64,000 nucleotides of DNA from JAEYKI01 sp036679405. Its GTDB lineage: Bacteria > Bacillota > Clostridia > Christensenellales > Christensenellaceae. The stretch covers positions 124,001 through 188,000 of the forward strand of contig JAVBVZ010000015.1 in NCBI GenBank assembly GCA_036679405.1, in the 5' to 3' direction. The notes below the pieces were generated by a model. The model was not told the origin of the DNA, ran no database searches, and saw only the letters and a list, made by a program, of their open reading frames with translations. Each line of letters opens with the position of its first letter. Position 1 is the first letter of the stretch. Positions 39,438 to 48,271 of the stretch are shown piece after piece. Made by a program: the position numbers and the translations under genes.

Positions 39438-41987
39438 ATGGTTGTAAACAACAAAGTCAGCACCGGCCTTCTCGGGCTGGATAAAGTGATCGATCATCTG
39501 CGTCTGGGCGACAACGTTGTCTGGAAAGTGGATTCAGTAGACGTTTATAAAAAAATAGTGGATCCGTATGCGGCGCAGGCCCAAAAAGAGGGCCGGAAAT
39601 TCATTTATATACGTTTCGGCATCCACCAGCCCCTTTTTGACGAATCATCCGGCATCAAAACCTACCGGGTCCGTCCGCAAGAAGGATTTGAAAATTTTGT
39701 TGCAGAGGTTCACCGCCTCATCCGCCTTGAAGGCAAAATGGCTTTTTATGTTTTCGACTGCCTGACCGATCTGCTCGAATACTGGTATTCGGACGTCATG
39801 GTCAAAAATTTTTTTCAAATCATATGCCCGTACCTGTACAAACTGGAGACCATTGCCTACTTCGCGCTCATCCGGGGCGTGCATACCTTTGGGACCATTG
39901 CGGGGATACGGGAAACCACCCAGCTTTTACTCAACCTGTTCAATGTTGGCGAAAAAACATATGTCCATCCGCTCAAGGTATGGAAACGCTATTCGGCCAC
40001 CATGTTCCTGCCGCATCTGATTGAAGGCCAGGAAACGGTGGGCGTAACCGCCAGTTCTGAGGTCGCCGCGCTCCTTGCGGGCGTCGCTTACAGTGAAAAC
40101 CGTACCGACTACTGGGATGCCGTTTTTGCAGAAGCCCGGGCGCAAACCGGAGAAGACCCCGGGGCCGTCCGCCAGACCAAGCGGAGGCTCATGGAAATGC
40201 TGATCGGCACAAAATCCAGGATCTTTGATTTATGCGACAAATATTTTACGCTTAAGGACGTTCTTTCAATTACGGAACGTGAAATCGGCACAGGCTTTAT
40301 CGGCGGGAAAAGCGTGGGCATGCTGCTTGCGCGAAAGGTTTTATCGGCTGAAGGAGGCGAAAAATTCTCCTGCTGCCTTGAACCGCATGACTCTTACTAC
40401 ATTGGCTCAAATATTTTTTACACCTATATCGTTCAAAACGGATGGTGGGAATTGCGCCTTAAACAAAAAACAAAGGAAGGTTACTTTAAATATGCCGCCC
40501 GCCTCAAAGAAAATATCCTTCGCGGAAAATTTTCAGAAGACATCCAGGAAAAATTTATTCAGATGCTTGAATATTTCGGCCAGTCGCCCATTATTGTACG
40601 TTCCAGCTCCCTGCTGGAAGACAACTTCGGCAATGCTTTTTCCGGAAAATATGAAAGCGTCTTTTGCGTAAATCAGGGCAGCGCGGAAGACCGTTACCAG
40701 GCTTTTGAAAAAGCCCTTAAAACCGTCTACGCCAGTACCATGAGCGAAGATGCGCTTTCCTACAGGATGGCCCGCGGGCTCTCCCAGGCGGACGAACAAA
40801 TGGCAATACTTGTCCAGCGTGTGTCCGGTGACTATCACGGCGAAAATTTCTTTCCGCATATTGCGGGTGTGGGCAACTCCATGAACCTTTATGTATGGAA
40901 CCAGAATATAGATATGTACGCAGGCATGCTCCGTCTGGTCTTTGGGCTGGGAACCCGCGCAGTAGACCGTACAACCGGCGACTACGTCCGTATCGTCTCT
41001 CTGGACGATCCCATGCGCCTGCCTCCCGCAGATATCGGGGAACACACCCGTTATTCACAACGCTCCATGGATCTTTTGTCCATCCGCGAAAACAGGCATA
41101 CCTCGCGCCCGGTGACCGACATTCTCCCCGGCGACATCAAAACAGATAAAAACCTCTTTGCCTCGCCGGATACGCAAACCATGTCCCTCCTGCGCGAGCG
41201 CAGCATGCCCGTCCCCAAAATGCTCTACGCCCTTGATTTTAAAAAGTTGTTCCAGGACACGCCTTTTGCTCCGCTGATGAAAGATATGCTTTCTTTGCTT
41301 GCCGGCATATATGATTATCCGGTTGACATTGAATTTACGGCAAATTTTGACCCGGATGGCCGTTTCAAGATCAATCTGCTTCAATGCCGCCCGCTTCAGA
41401 CCACCGGGCTCGGCCGTGCGGTCCGGCTTCCAAAAATCAAAAATCACGACGAATGCTTCTTTGCGACCCGCGGCAATTTCATGGGCGGCAATATTCATTT
41501 GCCGTTAAGTCATATCATCCTGATCGACACACAGGAATATTTAAAATGCACCCAACAGGAAAAATATGCCGTTGCACGCCAGATCGGCCGGATCAACGCG
41601 GCTTTAAAAGGCCAAAACATCATGCTGGTCGGTCCTGGCCGTTGGGGAACAACCACGCCGTCCATCGGCGTTCCGGTCCGTTTTTCGGAAATCAGCAATA
41701 TGAAAGTCATTTGTGAAGTTGCCGCCGAGGCGCTCGGATTTATGCCCGAGCTTTCTTACGGCAGCCATTTTTTCCAGGACTTGGTGGAAATGCAGATCTT
41801 TTATGCAGCCATATTCGCAGACCAGCGCAATGTATTTTTTAACCCGCAATATGTGCTTTCCCGGCCGAATATCCTTTCCGACCTGTGCGCTGAAGGCCGA
41901 ACTTTTCCTTCCGTTATCCATATATCCGAAACCGATGGAATGGAAATATTTTCAGACGTTGTTTCGCAAAGGGTGGTCTGCAGATAA
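39438..41987 (+). CDS. PEP/pyruvate-binding (PpsA N-terminal type) protein with degenerate RecA/KaiC-like N-terminus
   Basis: 849 aa. Residues about 8-230 resemble a KaiC/RecA-type domain (STGLLGLDKVID) but the Walker A is replaced by DNVVWKVDSVDVY, so ATP binding there is doubtful. Residues about 280-655 are the ATP-grasp half of PEP synthase/pyruvate phosphate dikinase: GFIGGKSVGM (about 283), IIVRSSSLLEDNFGNAFSGKYES (about 383) and LQCRPLQ (about 648). The phosphohistidine and PEP-barrel domains are absent; instead about 190 residues with PGRWGTTTPSIG follow. It cannot be a complete PEP synthase; possibly a phosphotransferase on a protein or small molecule. The next gene is 56 bases downstream. 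Confidence 0.82.
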   Translation: MVVNNKVSTGLLGLDKVIDHLRLGDNVVWKVDSVDVYKKIVDPYAAQAQKEGRKFIYIRFGIHQPLFDESSGIKTYRVRPQEGFENFVAEVHRLIRLEGKMAFYVFDCLTDLLEYWYSDVMVKNFFQIICPYLYKLETIAYFALIRGVHTFGTIAGIRETTQLLLNLFNVGEKTYVHPLKVWKRYSATMFLPHLIEGQETVGVTASSEVAALLAGVAYSENRTDYWDAVFAEARAQTGEDPGAVRQTKRRLMEMLIGTKSRIFDLCDKYFTLKDVLSITEREIGTGFIGGKSVGMLLARKVLSAEGGEKFSCCLEPHDSYYIGSNIFYTYIVQNGWWELRLKQKTKEGYFKYAARLKENILRGKFSEDIQEKFIQMLEYFGQSPIIVRSSSLLEDNFGNAFSGKYESVFCVNQGSAEDRYQAFEKALKTVYASTMSEDALSYRMARGLSQADEQMAILVQRVSGDYHGENFFPHIAGVGNSMNLYVWNQNIDMYAGMLRLVFGLGTRAVDRTTGDYVRIVSLDDPMRLPPADIGEHTRYSQRSMDLLSIRENRHTSRPVTDILPGDIKTDKNLFASPDTQTMSLLRERSMPVPKMLYALDFKKLFQDTPFAPLMKDMLSLLAGIYDYPVDIEFTANFDPDGRFKINLLQCRPLQTTGLGRAVRLPKIKNHDECFFATRGNFMGGNIHLPLSHIILIDTQEYLKCTQQEKYAVARQIGRINAALKGQNIMLVGPGRWGTTTPSIGVPVRFSEISNMKVICEVAAEALGFMPELSYGSHFFQDLVEMQIFYAAIFADQRNVFFNPQYVLSRPNILSDLCAEGRTFPSVIHISETDGMEIFSDVVSQRVVCR

Positions 41988-42043
41988 CGCAGCGCCGTCC
42001 GAATGCGTTTTTAAGCACATTTTTAAAAAGGAGGCTTGCATAT

Positions 42044-42709
42044 ATGTATTCTCCCGATCTTAAAAACATCCCGCTTAAAACATACCAAAAGCTGCTGTTG
42101 AAAAAAGACCTTCTCCCCGGACGCAAAATGCTTCAGGAAAATTTAAATGAAAACTTTGCTCTGCTTGCCTCGGCGGGGATCCGGAACCTTTTTGACCTGC
42201 AAAAATCCCTCTCCTCCCCGGATAAAATTTTATCTCTGGCAGAAAAAACCGGCATCCCAAAAGAATACCTGGCGCTGCTCAAAAGGGAATCCGGCACACT
42301 GAAACAAAAACCGACGCCTTTGTATAATTTTTCGGGCATGGACGACGAAACCTCCGGACAGCTTGAGAAAGCAAACATCCGCTCTTCGAGGGACTATTAC
42401 GAACTGTATGTGTCTTCCCCCGCCGGCGCTGTTCAAAAAACCGGCATACCCGCAGACACAGCCGAGCGGCTCTTTTGTATTTCCGACCTTCTTAGGATCA
42501 ACGGTGTCGGCCCGGCCGCGGCGCAAACATTTTTTGAAGCGGGCTTTTCATCGGTATCTGCCGTTGCCGGAGCCGAGGCTGAAGAGATGCTGAAAAAAGT
42601 TTCATCCGTCAACGCCGTCCGGCATTACTATAACGCAAAACTGGGCGTAAAAGATATGCAGTTTTGCATCGACTTTGCAAAACTGCTTCTCCAATTTTCG
42701 GGCTGCTAA
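42044..42709 (+). CDS. DUF4332-like helix-hairpin-helix protein
   Basis: 221 aa, soluble. LLRINGVGPAAAQTFFEAGFSSVSAVA (about residues 150-176) is a helix-hairpin-helix of the DUF4332 type, and an earlier region (ALLASAGIRNLFDLQKS) repeats the pattern weakly. No catalytic motif. AAAAAGGAGG precedes the ATG. Follows the PEP-synthase-like gene on the same strand and is probably co-transcribed; a nucleic-acid or protein-binding adaptor is possible. Confidence 0.7.
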   Translation: MYSPDLKNIPLKTYQKLLLKKDLLPGRKMLQENLNENFALLASAGIRNLFDLQKSLSSPDKILSLAEKTGIPKEYLALLKRESGTLKQKPTPLYNFSGMDDETSGQLEKANIRSSRDYYELYVSSPAGAVQKTGIPADTAERLFCISDLLRINGVGPAAAQTFFEAGFSSVSAVAGAEAEEMLKKVSSVNAVRHYYNAKLGVKDMQFCIDFAKLLLQFSGC

Positions 42710-42797
42710 AAAGAAATCCCGCAATCAAAAGCGCAATCCGGTCCAAAAATTTCTTCAAATTCAAAAAAAGCGTTTTTATTCTCCCGCTTTTTTAAAC

Positions 42798-42833
42798 AAA
42801 AAAGGCACTCCGATTGGACGGAGCGCCTTTTTG
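42798..42833. terminator. Bidirectional terminator
   Basis: AAAAAAGGC (42798-42806), internal TCCG/CGGA pairing, GCCTTTTT (42825-42832). Between the convergent DUF4332 and ABC permease genes. Confidence 0.8.
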
Positions 42834-42856
42834 TTTGTGAAATGCGGCTTTATCTT

Positions 42857-43879
42857 TTATGCACGTATTTCCTGCCGCATAAAACTGACATAGGAAAGCG
42901 AAAAGCATCCGGTGAGCAGGGCGGCCAGCCCTACCAGATGAGGCCAGACCAGCAAAATGCTCTGTCCCAAAGGCAACGCCCCCGAAACGGCGCCCTCCAG
43001 TTGGGAAGTCATTACCACCGCGCTTAAGGTCCGCGCACCCGGATTCAAAATGGTGCCCACCGCCTCGCTGTACAGAACAGCCGGAGAGATCCTGTCCAGC
43101 CCCTGCTGAAGGGAAGCGTTGGCAAGCACCATGCTGGCGGTTGCGTCGTCCCCCACCGGATATGCCGCCCCCGCAATCACGCCGGATATGATCTGCATAA
43201 ATATCACAAAGAACAGCCACACGGCGATCACGGCCAGCGCGGAAGTGGCGGCATGTTTAAATATAATGGAAAACAGCATGGATACCGCCAGCCATAGCGA
43301 CATATAAACCACCGTAAAAACAATAAACAAAAGGATCCTTGCCAATTCCTCCAGCGTAGGCGGAATACCGATCATCAGAATTCCAAGCCCCCCCACAATA
43401 AACGAAATGGCAAATACCATTACGGCGATCACAGTGACGCCGGCCAAGAACTTCCCGTTGACCACCGTGTCCCGGTAAATAGGCTGAGACAAAAGGCGGC
43501 TCATGGTTCCCCTGGATTTCTCTGCGTTGATTGCATCAAACCCCAGCGCCAACCCAACCAGAGGCCCCAGGAAGGATATGAACGTCAAAAAAGAAGGAAG
43601 GGAATCCCCGCTGGCGGTATACAATTTTAAAAACACAAACTGTGCGGTGCCGGTGTCCTGCGCCACCGCGTCTTTGATCCCCAGCCCCGCACTGTAAACG
43701 CTGGCCAGGCCGGTCAGAGCAATCAGGACAAGCACAATCATAAAACGCTTGCTGCGGAACTGATCGGCCACTTCCTTTCGGAACAATGCGCCCAAAGCCG
43801 CATTATTCCTCCCTGTTCGCGCCCCAAAAGGCGCTGTCTCCTTTAGGCTGCTTTCTTTTTTTACTGCCGGATCCATCAT
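42857..43879 (-). CDS. ABC-2 type transporter permease
   Basis: 340 aa. About six membrane helices: one near residues 45-65, a long extracytoplasmic loop, then a cluster from about 95 onward, with AINAEKSRGTMSRLLSQPIYR, the conserved cytoplasmic segment of ABC-2 permeases. ATGA overlap with the ATPase gene. Third gene of the NEW3 operon; exports or modifies an unknown envelope substrate. Confidence 0.86.
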   Translation of the reverse strand: MMDPAVKKESSLKETAPFGARTGRNNAALGALFRKEVADQFRSKRFMIVLVLIALTGLASVYSAGLGIKDAVAQDTGTAQFVFLKLYTASGDSLPSFLTFISFLGPLVGLALGFDAINAEKSRGTMSRLLSQPIYRDTVVNGKFLAGVTVIAVMVFAISFIVGGLGILMIGIPPTLEELARILLFIVFTVVYMSLWLAVSMLFSIIFKHAATSALAVIAVWLFFVIFMQIISGVIAGAAYPVGDDATASMVLANASLQQGLDRISPAVLYSEAVGTILNPGARTLSAVVMTSQLEGAVSGALPLGQSILLVWPHLVGLAALLTGCFSLSYVSFMRQEIRA

Positions 43880-44829
43880 ACCGCTCCTTCCTTTGCAAAA
43901 TAACGCCGGTAGATATCATCCAGGTCACCGCCGCGCGTACGCAGCAGTTCAAGACGGTATCCTTTTTCTACCGCCTGTTTGGCTAACTCTCCCCGAACGT
44001 CACGGTCGGACAGGACAACCAGCCGGCCCCTTTCGCGTCCGACCGTGTCCACACCCTCTATGGAATAGATCATATTGATCAGGGCATCGTCTTCGGGCAG
44101 GGCGGAAAATTCCATGGCAAAACGCCCCTTTTTATTCAGTTGTTCCCCCAGTTCGTCAATTTTTCCGCAGCCCGCCATTTTGCCCCGCACAAATATGCCT
44201 ACCCGGTCACATATCTGCTGCACCTGGTAAAGCTGATGGGAAGATACCAGCACCGTGCGTTTGTCCCTGGTGGCGAGCTCGCGGATCATCCGGATCAGTT
44301 CGCGTATGCCTTCCGGGTCTATGCCCAGCGTCGGCTCGTCAAAAATCACCACTTTGGGATCTTTCATCAAAACGTCGGCAATTCCAAGGCGCTGCTTCAT
44401 CCCTCTTGAATATGTGCCCGTTTTCTGGTCCCCCGCGTCCGCAAGACCCACCCGTTCCAAAAGAGAATCGATGCGTTTTTCTATTTCATCCCGCGGCATT
44501 CCGTTAAGCTCTCCCGTAAACCGTAAATTCTCCCTTCCGCTCAACTCCTCATAAAACCCGACATTGTCGGGCATATACCCTACCGTACGTTTCACGTCTA
44601 TCGGGGCGCGAATGCAGTCAAACCCGTCAATTACGGCCCGGCCCCCGCTCGGTTCGGTCAGTCCAAGCAGCATCAGAATAGTTGTAGTTTTTCCCGCGCC
44701 GTTCGGCCCCAGCAGCCCAAAGACTTCTCCCCGCCGGATCTCAAGGTTTAATTTGTTCACCACTGTTTTGTCGCCGTATTTTTTGGTCAGATCCTCCGCT
44801 TTTATTATCATATCTCCATCCATAATCAC
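43876..44829 (-). CDS. ABC transporter ATP-binding protein (ABC-2 exporter)
   Basis: 317 aa. Walker A GPNGAGKTT (about residues 40-48), signature YSRGMKQRLG in place of LSGGQ, Walker B KVVIFDEP, switch His SSHQ. The C-terminal 90 residues form an extra domain usual for this class. Start taken as GTG 44829 because it gives a GTGA overlap with the NEW3 gene stop; ATG 44823 is an alternative. Confidence 0.88.
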   Translation of the reverse strand: MIMDGDMIIKAEDLTKKYGDKTVVNKLNLEIRRGEVFGLLGPNGAGKTTTILMLLGLTEPSGGRAVIDGFDCIRAPIDVKRTVGYMPDNVGFYEELSGRENLRFTGELNGMPRDEIEKRIDSLLERVGLADAGDQKTGTYSRGMKQRLGIADVLMKDPKVVIFDEPTLGIDPEGIRELIRMIRELATRDKRTVLVSSHQLYQVQQICDRVGIFVRGKMAGCGKIDELGEQLNKKGRFAMEFSALPEDDALINMIYSIEGVDTVGRERGRLVVLSDRDVRGELAKQAVEKGYRLELLRTRGGDLDDIYRRYFAKEGAV

Positions 44830-46016
44830 CGTCTCCCGAACTTCTTAAAAATATACAGCAATATCACAATCAAAAGAACAATAATGATCACGCCCACAAT
44901 GCCCCATGCGGTCGGCGTCTTTACCGTAACGCGCAGCGCAGTAGAGGCGTTCGCCTGGCTGTTTGCGGCATTGATGGTCAAGGAGTAGTCTCCGGTGATC
45001 GCATCGCTGCCCGGCTTGACATACGCCGTCACCTGTTTGGTTTCTCCCGCCGCAATTTTATCAATCGTGGACTGCTCAAAGCGAACAGACCAGCTGCTGG
45101 GCGCAGAAGCGGTCAGGCTCACATCCGTCAGATCTGCGCTCCCCGTGTTTGTAATAATCAGATCAACGGAAGATTCGCTTCCTGCATACGCATCCGCATT
45201 CAGCATCCCGGTCGGCGTGCTCACATCCATGGAATACGTCCCGGTGATGATCACGTTCAGGTCGGCGGAAAGCGTCTCGCTTGAAGAAGTCGCGTTGCAG
45301 ATGATCGTGTAGGTCCCGGCCGTCACATTGGCCGGCGGATCAATGCCTACGTAAAGGCCTTCGGTATGGCCGGATTCAACGCTCAGGCTCGCAATCTGGT
45401 TGTCGCCCGAAGAAGGGGTGAACGTTACGTTCCAGCCGTCCGGCGCCTGTGCGGACAGGCTATAGGACTGTTCTTCCCCGCTGTTGTTTTTCAGATCCAT
45501 GTTAAACGTAAAACTCGCGGTATCGGGCCCCTGCAGTTCGGGATACTGGGATACGAACGTGCCCTGTGCAATTTCTTCATTTCCCACCGTCATATCAAGC
45601 TGAAGCGTATCGGATGCCCCGTTGCCCGCATCCACCGCCAGGATAACCTGATACTCTCCTTCACTTGCGGCATCCGGCACAGCCACATTAAAATCTATAC
45701 TGGTTGTGTCTCCGCTTTTCACATAAGCGCGGCTGATGATCTGTCCGTCCCCTTCAAAAGTGCCTCCCCAGCCGTCCGGCATGGATACGATTGAAAGGGC
45801 CACATTCTGCGGATCGCTCCCCGTATTATCAATTTCCAAAGGAAAATCAACGGTTTCCCCTGCTTTCACCATCATACCGGGATATTTGGTATTTAAGTCG
45901 ATCCCTCCTGCCGCGCGGGCTACGCCGCCCCCCGCCAGGGGAACCAGCGCCATGACTACCGCCACAGCCAGACATAAAAACAATTTCTGAAATTTCTTTG
46001 CGCTTTGCGTGTGCAT
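44826..46016 (-). CDS. Secreted NEW3-domain protein, membrane-anchored
   Basis: 396 aa. Signal peptide (about residues 1-36), about three immunoglobulin-like NEW3 domains with the recurring SAPxxWxVxF pattern (PDGWGGTF, PDGWNVTF, PSSWSVRF), then a C-terminal helix (about 372-390) and a basic tail, so the protein is exposed outside and anchored at its C-terminus. First gene of an operon with an ABC-2 exporter; this trio recurs in Bacillota. Likely presents or couples substrate to the exporter; the substrate is unknown. Confidence 0.83.
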   Translation of the reverse strand: MHTQSAKKFQKLFLCLAVAVVMALVPLAGGGVARAAGGIDLNTKYPGMMVKAGETVDFPLEIDNTGSDPQNVALSIVSMPDGWGGTFEGDGQIISRAYVKSGDTTSIDFNVAVPDAASEGEYQVILAVDAGNGASDTLQLDMTVGNEEIAQGTFVSQYPELQGPDTASFTFNMDLKNNSGEEQSYSLSAQAPDGWNVTFTPSSGDNQIASLSVESGHTEGLYVGIDPPANVTAGTYTIICNATSSSETLSADLNVIITGTYSMDVSTPTGMLNADAYAGSESSVDLIITNTGSADLTDVSLTASAPSSWSVRFEQSTIDKIAAGETKQVTAYVKPGSDAITGDYSLTINAANSQANASTALRVTVKTPTAWGIVGVIIIVLLIVILLYIFKKFGRR

Positions 46017-46214
46017 AAAAAAAGACCCTCCTTAAATGTTTTTTTAAAAGAAATGCGTTGTTCACCGGCCCTCAAAAAAAACTCTGTTTTAAAAGAACCC
46101 CGCAATAAATGGTAGGACGCAGCATTGAAAAATCCGTTAATAAATTTTGAATTTTCTTTGAACAAATCGCTTTTTCCCCTGCCGCCGCAGGCGCGGATTT
46201 TTCCGTTTTGGGCA

Positions 46215-46242
46215 TTGCAATATTTCTTTTTGCCATTATAAT
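46215..46242 (+). promoter_or_regulatory. Cysteine synthase promoter
   Basis: TTGCAA (46215-46220), 16-base spacer, TATAAT (46237-46242), 46 bases before the start. Confidence 0.7.
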
Positions 46243-46287
46243 AAGTATGTCCGCATTTTATTATTATTTTGAAGGGAACCGGATGTT

Positions 46288-47184
46288 ATGCAAACCTATG
46301 GCAACATCTTGGACACCGTCGGCAATACGCCGCTGGTCCGTATCAACCGTTTATATACAAAGAAAAGCGTTTCCATTTACGCCAAAGTGGAAGGGACCAA
46401 TCCTACGGGCAGTATCAAAGACCGCATTGCGCTGGCTATGATTGAACAGGCCGAGGCCGAAGGGGCGCTTGTTTTTGGAAAAACCATCATAGAGCCCACC
46501 TCCGGCAACACGGGAATCGCTCTTGCAATGATCGGCGCCGTTAAAGGCTACCCGGTAGAAATTGTGATGAGCAGCGCGGTGTCCGAAGAGCGCCGCAAAA
46601 TGATTGCCGCCTTCGGCGCGAAAGTCATTCTGACCGAATCGGACCAGGGAACGGACGGAGCAATCCGACGCGCCCGCGCGCTGGTAGCCGAAAATCCGCA
46701 AAAATACTTTATGCCCGACCAGTTCACCAACCGGTATAACAAAATAGCGCATTACTCCACCACCGCTGAAGAAATCATAAGGGATACGGACGGAACGGTT
46801 ACGCATTTCGTATCGGCCCTTGGAACTTCGGGTACGCTGATGGGAACCGCCAAAAGGCTCAAAGAATTGAACCGCAACATCCGTATTATTGAGGCGCATC
46901 CTGTTCGCGGCCACTATATACAGGGCCTTAAAAACATGCAGGAAGCCATTGTTCCGGAAATCTACGATCCCTCCCGTATTGATTTTTCCATTATGATCGA
47001 TTCGGAAGAAGCTTTTAAAATGGCGCGGCGTATCGTCCGGGAAGAAGGCATCTTCTGCGGCATGTCCTCCGGCGCCGCTATGCTGGCTTCTCTAAAAGTT
47101 GCAGAGCGCATCGATTCGGGCGTGATTGTCTGTATTTTTCCGGACCGCGGAGAAAAATATTTAAGCACGCCTCTTTTCAAATAA
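46288..47184 (+). CDS. Cysteine synthase (O-acetylserine sulfhydrylase, CysM-like)
   Basis: 298 aa PLP fold-type II enzyme: PLP Lys in NPTGSIKDR (about residue 43), TSGNTGIAL loop, GTSGT phosphate cup and SSGAAM near the C-terminus. Makes cysteine from O-acetyl- (or phospho-) serine and sulfide or thiosulfate. Slightly short for CysK and closest in appearance to CysM. No serine acetyltransferase lies adjacent. AAGGGA ribosome site. Confidence 0.9.
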   Translation: MQTYGNILDTVGNTPLVRINRLYTKKSVSIYAKVEGTNPTGSIKDRIALAMIEQAEAEGALVFGKTIIEPTSGNTGIALAMIGAVKGYPVEIVMSSAVSEERRKMIAAFGAKVILTESDQGTDGAIRRARALVAENPQKYFMPDQFTNRYNKIAHYSTTAEEIIRDTDGTVTHFVSALGTSGTLMGTAKRLKELNRNIRIIEAHPVRGHYIQGLKNMQEAIVPEIYDPSRIDFSIMIDSEEAFKMARRIVREEGIFCGMSSGAAMLASLKVAERIDSGVIVCIFPDRGEKYLSTPLFK

Positions 47185-47206
47185 GGCTTTTTAAAACCTG
47201 TTTCAT

Positions 47207-47236
47207 TTGCCATCCCTCCCGGGCCAGTGATATAAT
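47207..47236 (+). promoter_or_regulatory. tetR-type gene promoter
   Basis: TTGCCA (47207-47212), 18-base spacer, TATAAT (47231-47236), 33 bases before the TTG start. Confidence 0.62.
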
Positions 47237-47269
47237 ACCTTAAAATTCTTTTTTGAAAGGTTTTGCGTT

Positions 47270-47881
47270 TTGGGCAAATCAGGTTATCACCATAAGAACT
47301 TAAAAGCGGAAATGATCCGCGAAAGCATTCGCATCATCGGTAAAGAAGGCTATGGAAATTTTTCCATGCGCAAGCTTGCCCGGGCATGCGGCGTAAGCCA
47401 TGCTGCCCCCTACCGGCACTATAAAGACAAAGAAAGCCTGCTCACCGCTATTTTTGAACAATTAAACGAAAAATTTGACCGCATTCTTTGCAATGCGCTG
47501 AAAAAGCATCCGGATGACCCCGAAAAACAGCTTCGCGAAATGGCGTTTGCATATATACGTTTTTTTGTAGAAAATCCCGAATATATGAAATTTCTGTTTT
47601 TCAGCGATTTAAGCAAAACCCTCCATTCCCCAAACGATTCGGAAAACATGCTGGAATCGAGCCAGCCCTACCAGACGTTCACCGGCGCGATCGAGCGTTA
47701 CCTTCAAAGCGGCGCCAAGGAACCGGACGCGCTCCCGGCAGACCGGGAATCGCTCATTCTTTCACTTTGGGGCCTCGCGCAGGGCATGTCCGTACTGATC
47801 ACCCAGGGTGATTTCCGCTTTAAGGGCGATATCCTTCCACTTGTGCACAAAATTGTGTGGAACGATATCCGCCTCCTGTGA
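47270..47881 (+). CDS. TetR/AcrR family regulator
   Basis: 203 aa, TTG start with GAAAGG 10 bases upstream. N-terminal HTH (about residues 25-60; FSMRKLARACGVSHAAPYRHYKDKESLL) and a WHG-type C-terminal ligand domain containing LWGLAQGMSVL. Ligand and targets are unknown; it lies alone between the cysteine synthase and the trp operon and shows no obvious palindrome at its own promoter. Confidence 0.87.
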   Translation: MGKSGYHHKNLKAEMIRESIRIIGKEGYGNFSMRKLARACGVSHAAPYRHYKDKESLLTAIFEQLNEKFDRILCNALKKHPDDPEKQLREMAFAYIRFFVENPEYMKFLFFSDLSKTLHSPNDSENMLESSQPYQTFTGAIERYLQSGAKEPDALPADRESLILSLWGLAQGMSVLITQGDFRFKGDILPLVHKIVWNDIRLL

Positions 47882-47907
47882 CACCTGATAAAAAACAAAA
47901 CTAACAG

Positions 47908-47936
47908 TTGCTTTTTTTAGAAAGCCGCTATATAAT
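47908..47936 (+). promoter_or_regulatory. trp operon promoter
   Basis: TTGCTT (47908-47913), 17-base spacer, TATAAT (47931-47936). Transcription from about 47943 makes the T-box leader. Confidence 0.82.
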
Positions 47937-47942
47937 AGACAA

Positions 47943-48271
47943 AACTAAATAATCGCCTAAACCGTTGATGTGGAGATAACGGTGCATGTGCAGTTTTGAG
48001 AGAGCGGGAGCAGCTGGGATCCCCGTACAACGCAGTGCATCAAATGGACCACTGAGGGCGCGGATCAAAAGATTTATAAAAATCCGAGTATTCCACGACG
48101 TAGCGCACGCGTCAGTTGCGGGGGATATGATAGTATTTCGCTAAGCGTGCGGTAGATTTTTTTCTGCCGCAAATCAAGGTGGCACCGCGGGTGTATACAC
48201 TCGTCCTTGACAATTATGTTTGTCATGGGCGGGTTTTTTGTTTTTAAATATTTTTTAAGGAGGCGGCTCAA
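47943..48271 (+). ncRNA. Tryptophan T-box riboswitch leader of the trp operon
   Basis: About 330-base leader. Stem I region with AGAGAGCGGGAG and CTGGGATCCCC, a specifier-loop TGG (Trp codon) at 48045-48047 followed by ACC, the T-box motif AAGGTGGCACCGCGGG at 48176-48191, and a terminator (CTCGTCCTTGACAA pairing with TTTGTCATGGGCGGG, then TTTTTTG) at about 48199-48240. Uncharged tRNA-Trp should favour the antiterminator and switch on trpEGDCFBA. This region also accounts for the gene-free stretch 47882-48271. Confidence 0.93.
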
